A stretch of 64,000 nucleotides of DNA, from NCBI RefSeq assembly GCF_010367455.1, contig NZ_WRPR01000077.1, positions 155,382-219,381 of the forward strand, read 5' to 3'. The translations under genes and the position numbers were made by a program. The notes beneath the pieces were generated by a model. The model had not been told where the DNA came from. It did not search any database and was given only the letters and a program-made list of their open reading frames with translations. The DNA comes from Candidatus Laterigemmans baculatus. GTDB taxonomy: Bacteria > Planctomycetota > Planctomycetia > Pirellulales > Pirellulaceae. Positions 57,834 to 64,000 of the stretch are shown here, in pieces (positions within the stretch are counted from its first letter, which is position 1; every line of letters starts with the position of its first letter).

Positions 57834-59273
57834 GTGGCTCCGCAGCACCGCGACATTCTACGCCAAGTGTTTGGCTACGACACCTTCCGAGGCTGCCAAG
57901 AAGCGGTCATCGAGCATGTGGCGTCGGGCCGCCATGCGCTGGTGGTGATGCCGACTGGCGGGGGCAAGTCGCTGTGCTACCAGATCCCCGCCTTGGTCGA
58001 TGCGGCGACACCTTCCGATGGGGCGCGTCCCGAGCTGACCGTCGTCCTCTCGCCGCTGATTGCGCTGATGAAGGACCAGGTCGACGGGCTGGTGGCCCGC
58101 GGCGTCGATGCGACGTTCGTCAATTCGTCGCTGGGCCGTGAGGAGCGGGAGCAGCGTTATCGGCGGATTGCCGCCGGGCACTATCGACTGCTGTACGTGA
58201 CGCCCGAGCGGTTTCGCAAAGCCGCCTTTCGCAGCGTCCTGGGGGAGCGACGCGTGCGGCTGTTGGCAGTCGACGAGGCGCACTGCGTGAGCGAATGGGG
58301 GCATGATTTTCGGCCCGACTACTCGCGGCTGGCCGAGATCCGCGAGCGGCTCGGCAACCCCACGACGATCGCCCTCACGGCCACTGCGACCCGCGAAGTC
58401 CGCGATGACATCGTCCATCAATTGGGGCTCGATGGGCAGGAGGTGGGCGTGTTTCACGAAGGGATCGACCGCCCGAATCTCGAGCTGGAAGTCGTGCCGG
58501 TCTGGGACGAGGACGAGAAGCTGGAGCAGATCGCTGAAATCGTCGCCTCGGTCCGTCGGCAGGGAAGCGGGATCGTGTACGTGACGTTGATCAAGACGCT
58601 TGAGCGACTGAGCGAAGCGTTGCGGCGGCGGGGGATCGAGCATGTGGGTTACCACGGCGGACTGCCGCGCAATCGCCGCCGCGAAATCCAAGACGCGTTC
58701 ATGGGGGGCTCGTGCCCGCTGGTGCTGGCGACCGGAGCGTTTGGGATGGGAGTCGACAAGGACGACATCCGCTTTGTCGTGCACGCCGAAACGCCCGCTT
58801 CGATCGAGGCTTACTACCAGGAGGTGGGCCGCGCCGGCCGCGATGGCCAGCCGAGTCGCTGCGTGCTGCTGTACGACCAAAACGACTTGATGATCCAGAT
58901 GCAGTTCATCGGCTGGCGAAATCCCGACGCGGAGTTCTTTGCCCGCGTCTACCACTTTTTGAGCGAACGCGGCGAAGAGGTTCGCGGGCTGGGGCTGGAG
59001 TGGCTCAACGAGCGATTGCAGCGGGTCAGCCGTCACGATCACCGGCTCGACACGGTGCTGGCTCTGCTCGATCGGCACGGGGTCGTCGCCGGGCCGCGGC
59101 CGCCCGAATGTTTTGAGGTGCTCGGTCCGCTGCCGCCGGAGCTGACCGACCCGGAGCGGTTCGCGGAAAAACTGCGGCGGGATCAGCAGCGACTGTACGC
59201 GCTCGTGCAGTACGCTGCGGTCGACGCCGAGGAGCGAAAGCCGTTCCTCGAACACTATTTCGGCTGGCGATAA
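57834..59273 (+). CDS. recQ: RecQ-family ATP-dependent DNA helicase without zinc and HRDC domains
   Basis: 479 residues from GTG; no strong ribosome-binding site. Helicase motifs: FGYDTFRGCQEAVIEHV (motif 0), Walker A in MPTGGGKSLCYQIP (40-53), DEAH at 147-150 with the RecQ loop WGHDFRPDYSRL, LTATAT, and EVGRAGRDG. The region after the second RecA lobe is short: it ends RLYALVQYAAVDAEERKPFL, EHYFGWR, exactly where RecQ proteins carry the four-cysteine zinc subdomain, then winged-helix and HRDC. None of those cysteines is present and the winged-helix/HRDC parts are missing. It may be a specialised short RecQ. Function in DNA unwinding is firm at motif level; pathway is not. Confidence 0.88.
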   Translation: MAPQHRDILRQVFGYDTFRGCQEAVIEHVASGRHALVVMPTGGGKSLCYQIPALVDAATPSDGARPELTVVLSPLIALMKDQVDGLVARGVDATFVNSSLGREEREQRYRRIAAGHYRLLYVTPERFRKAAFRSVLGERRVRLLAVDEAHCVSEWGHDFRPDYSRLAEIRERLGNPTTIALTATATREVRDDIVHQLGLDGQEVGVFHEGIDRPNLELEVVPVWDEDEKLEQIAEIVASVRRQGSGIVYVTLIKTLERLSEALRRRGIEHVGYHGGLPRNRRREIQDAFMGGSCPLVLATGAFGMGVDKDDIRFVVHAETPASIEAYYQEVGRAGRDGQPSRCVLLYDQNDLMIQMQFIGWRNPDAEFFARVYHFLSERGEEVRGLGLEWLNERLQRVSRHDHRLDTVLALLDRHGVVAGPRPPECFEVLGPLPPELTDPERFAEKLRRDQQRLYALVQYAAVDAEERKPFLEHYFGWR

Positions 59274-59385
59274 ATGGGGGGTCCGGTCGGTCCCGTGGAG
59301 AAGTTACACTGGGGAGTGTACTGTCCCGCCCAATCCTCCACTCCTTCCCCGTTCCACCCGCGATTCCCTCCGCGCCCGACCTGCT

Positions 59386-60114
59386 ATGAGCACCACCGAT
59401 ACCGACTTCTGGTCGCGAATCGATTCCACATCGAGCTCCGAAGAGCCCTCGCAACCTTCGCTGGCGATCGACTCGTCGTCGGCCGATGACGAATCTTCCC
59501 CAGGCGAAACCGCGAGCCACGACTCGCCGCCGGACGGCGATGTGCCTCCAACCGCGGGCTCGCAGCCGGAAGTCGCGCAATCCAGAGTTTCCCAGCCAGA
59601 AGGATCCCAGTCGCAGGTTGTGCGGCCGGCCGCAGCGGCACCGCAGAAGAGCAAATCGCAGCGGATCCGCGAGTTCATGGACGCGCATCCGGAGGTTCGC
59701 AACCGAGACATCGTCGACGCGCTCGGCGAGCACGGCGTGACGGCGGCCGACGTCTCCAACGTCCGCACGCAGCTGCGGAAGAAAGCTGAGAAGCAGCAGA
59801 GGGCAAAGGCTCGGGTCGAAGGCTCGGCCAGTCCGTCCACTCCGCCGCAGGGAGCCGGTGCGGGACAGGGAGCCAGCGCGGGGCAGGGAGCCAGCGGGGG
59901 GCGGAGAACCCACCGCCGCGCGAAACCGAGCGAACCGGCGTCCGCATCAGCCTCCGCTCGATCGGGCTCGGATCGTTCGGCTCGGGCCGACGAGATCGCG
60001 ATGGCCGAGATTGAAGCCGGGCTAAGTTTCATCGAACAGGCTGGAAGCCTTGAGCGGGCTCGGCAGGTCGTCGAGCTGATCGCTCGGATCCGCAACGTCA
60101 GCCTCACTCGCTGA
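59386..60114 (+). CDS. Uncharacterised protein with a small helical (winged-helix-like) domain
   Basis: 242 residues. Acidic Ser/Asp/Glu-rich N-terminus (to about 85), a helical domain QRIREFMDAHPEVRNRDIVD followed by ALGEHGVTAADVSNVRTQLR that resembles a small winged-helix/HTH fold, then a low-complexity Ser/Gly/Ala linker (GASAGQGASGG, with 15-base DNA repeats near 59870-59900), and a C-terminal helix (EAGLSFIEQAGSLERARQVV) possibly for dimerisation. No signal peptide. I do not recognise the full protein; similar domains occur in planctomycete hypotheticals. It ends 42 bases before the RND gene and is probably co-transcribed. Confidence 0.7.
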   Translation: MSTTDTDFWSRIDSTSSSEEPSQPSLAIDSSSADDESSPGETASHDSPPDGDVPPTAGSQPEVAQSRVSQPEGSQSQVVRPAAAAPQKSKSQRIREFMDAHPEVRNRDIVDALGEHGVTAADVSNVRTQLRKKAEKQQRAKARVEGSASPSTPPQGAGAGQGASAGQGASGGRRTHRRAKPSEPASASASARSGSDRSARADEIAMAEIEAGLSFIEQAGSLERARQVVELIARIRNVSLTR

Positions 60115-60155
60115 AAGCTCGCGCCGGCGGCACCGGACTACGCAGAGGGATCGTG

Positions 60156-63860
<3,705 letters not shown>

Positions 63861-63865
63861 CGAAA

Positions 63866-63928
63866 TCAGCCGCCGGGCGCTAGCCCCCGGTTTCCGAAAA
63901 CGCTGGGAAAACCGGACGCTAGCCCGGA
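63866..63928. repeat. GCTA-hairpin repeat pair (beta arm then degenerate inverted alpha arm)
   Basis: Left arm CAGCCGCCGGGCGCTAGCCC then CCGGTTTCC; right arm AACCGGACGCTAGCCCGG is a decayed inverted alpha arm. It follows the RND gene stop directly. Confidence 0.8.
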
Positions 63929-64000
63929 TATTTCATCCGCTGATGGATTTTAGGCTCGGGGCGGCTGATGCGGTTGGATTTTACGAGAAGAGGCGGGCGG

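Overview
This window is high-GC bacterial chromosome from a planctomycete, most likely of the Rhodopirellula/Blastopirellula (Pirellulales) type. The evidence is the protein families present. There are four DUF1501 + DUF1549/DUF1553 (planctomycete cytochrome) gene pairs, a DUF1559 pilin-like protein with an H-X9-DG tail, a BBP7-type outer-membrane barrel, a giant DUF11 surface protein with the LEPR-XLL N-terminal signature, and an SHD1-domain lipoprotein. Intergenic spaces are dense with short structured repeats. I see no rRNA, tRNA, CRISPR array, transposase or phage gene.

Layout. 1-2.4 kb: the 3' end of an RHS protein whose polymorphic tip is a lipase-like domain, joined by a one-base stop/start overlap to an ankyrin-repeat lipoprotein that looks like its immunity protein. 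2.7-3.8 kb: AI-2E family membrane protein. 3.9-12.6 kb (minus): metG, an alpha/beta hydrolase, then a DUF1549 - DUF1501 - PPC-domain secreted-protein operon. 13-24.7 kb: a thioredoxin-trypsin fusion, a large hybrid histidine kinase, a BBP7 porin-like protein and an 11-repeat DUF11 adhesin. 24.8-29.1 kb (minus): ornithine cyclodeaminase family protein, CPA2 antiporter with a C-terminal EIIA domain, sialidase-like protein. 29.3-43.4 kb: three more DUF1549/DUF1501 pairs (minus), interrupted by one plus-strand DUF1559 gene with a Fur-box-like palindrome in front of it. 43.7-47.6 kb: a coupled operon (membrane protein, Tes/MJ0619-like radical SAM enzyme, Lgt-like transferase) meeting a convergent phosphatidylcholine-synthase-like gene, which suggests a membrane-lipid locus. 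47.8-50.3 kb: SHD1 lipoprotein and a zinc-metalloprotease-like protein. 50.5-56.6 kb: a five-gene operon of a TPR-like protein, a J-like protein with PPD instead of HPD, a divergent GrpE, a DnaK paralogue and a small zinc-ribbon protein, i.e. a specialised Hsp70 module. 56.8-63.9 kb: LRAT-type protein, RecQ lacking its zinc domain, an uncharacterised protein with a small helical domain, and an RND efflux permease.

Most striking for further work: (1) the divergent Hsp70 module; (2) the radical SAM/Lgt-like/Pcs-like lipid locus; (3) the RHS-lipase/ankyrin-lipoprotein pair; (4) a family of intergenic hairpins around a GCTA loop whose stems show compensatory base changes, and which are paired head-to-head as two different stem variants. 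Several genes have their start, stop or C-terminal tail inside such repeats. All functional statements rest on motif recognition by eye; no database search or structure prediction was run.
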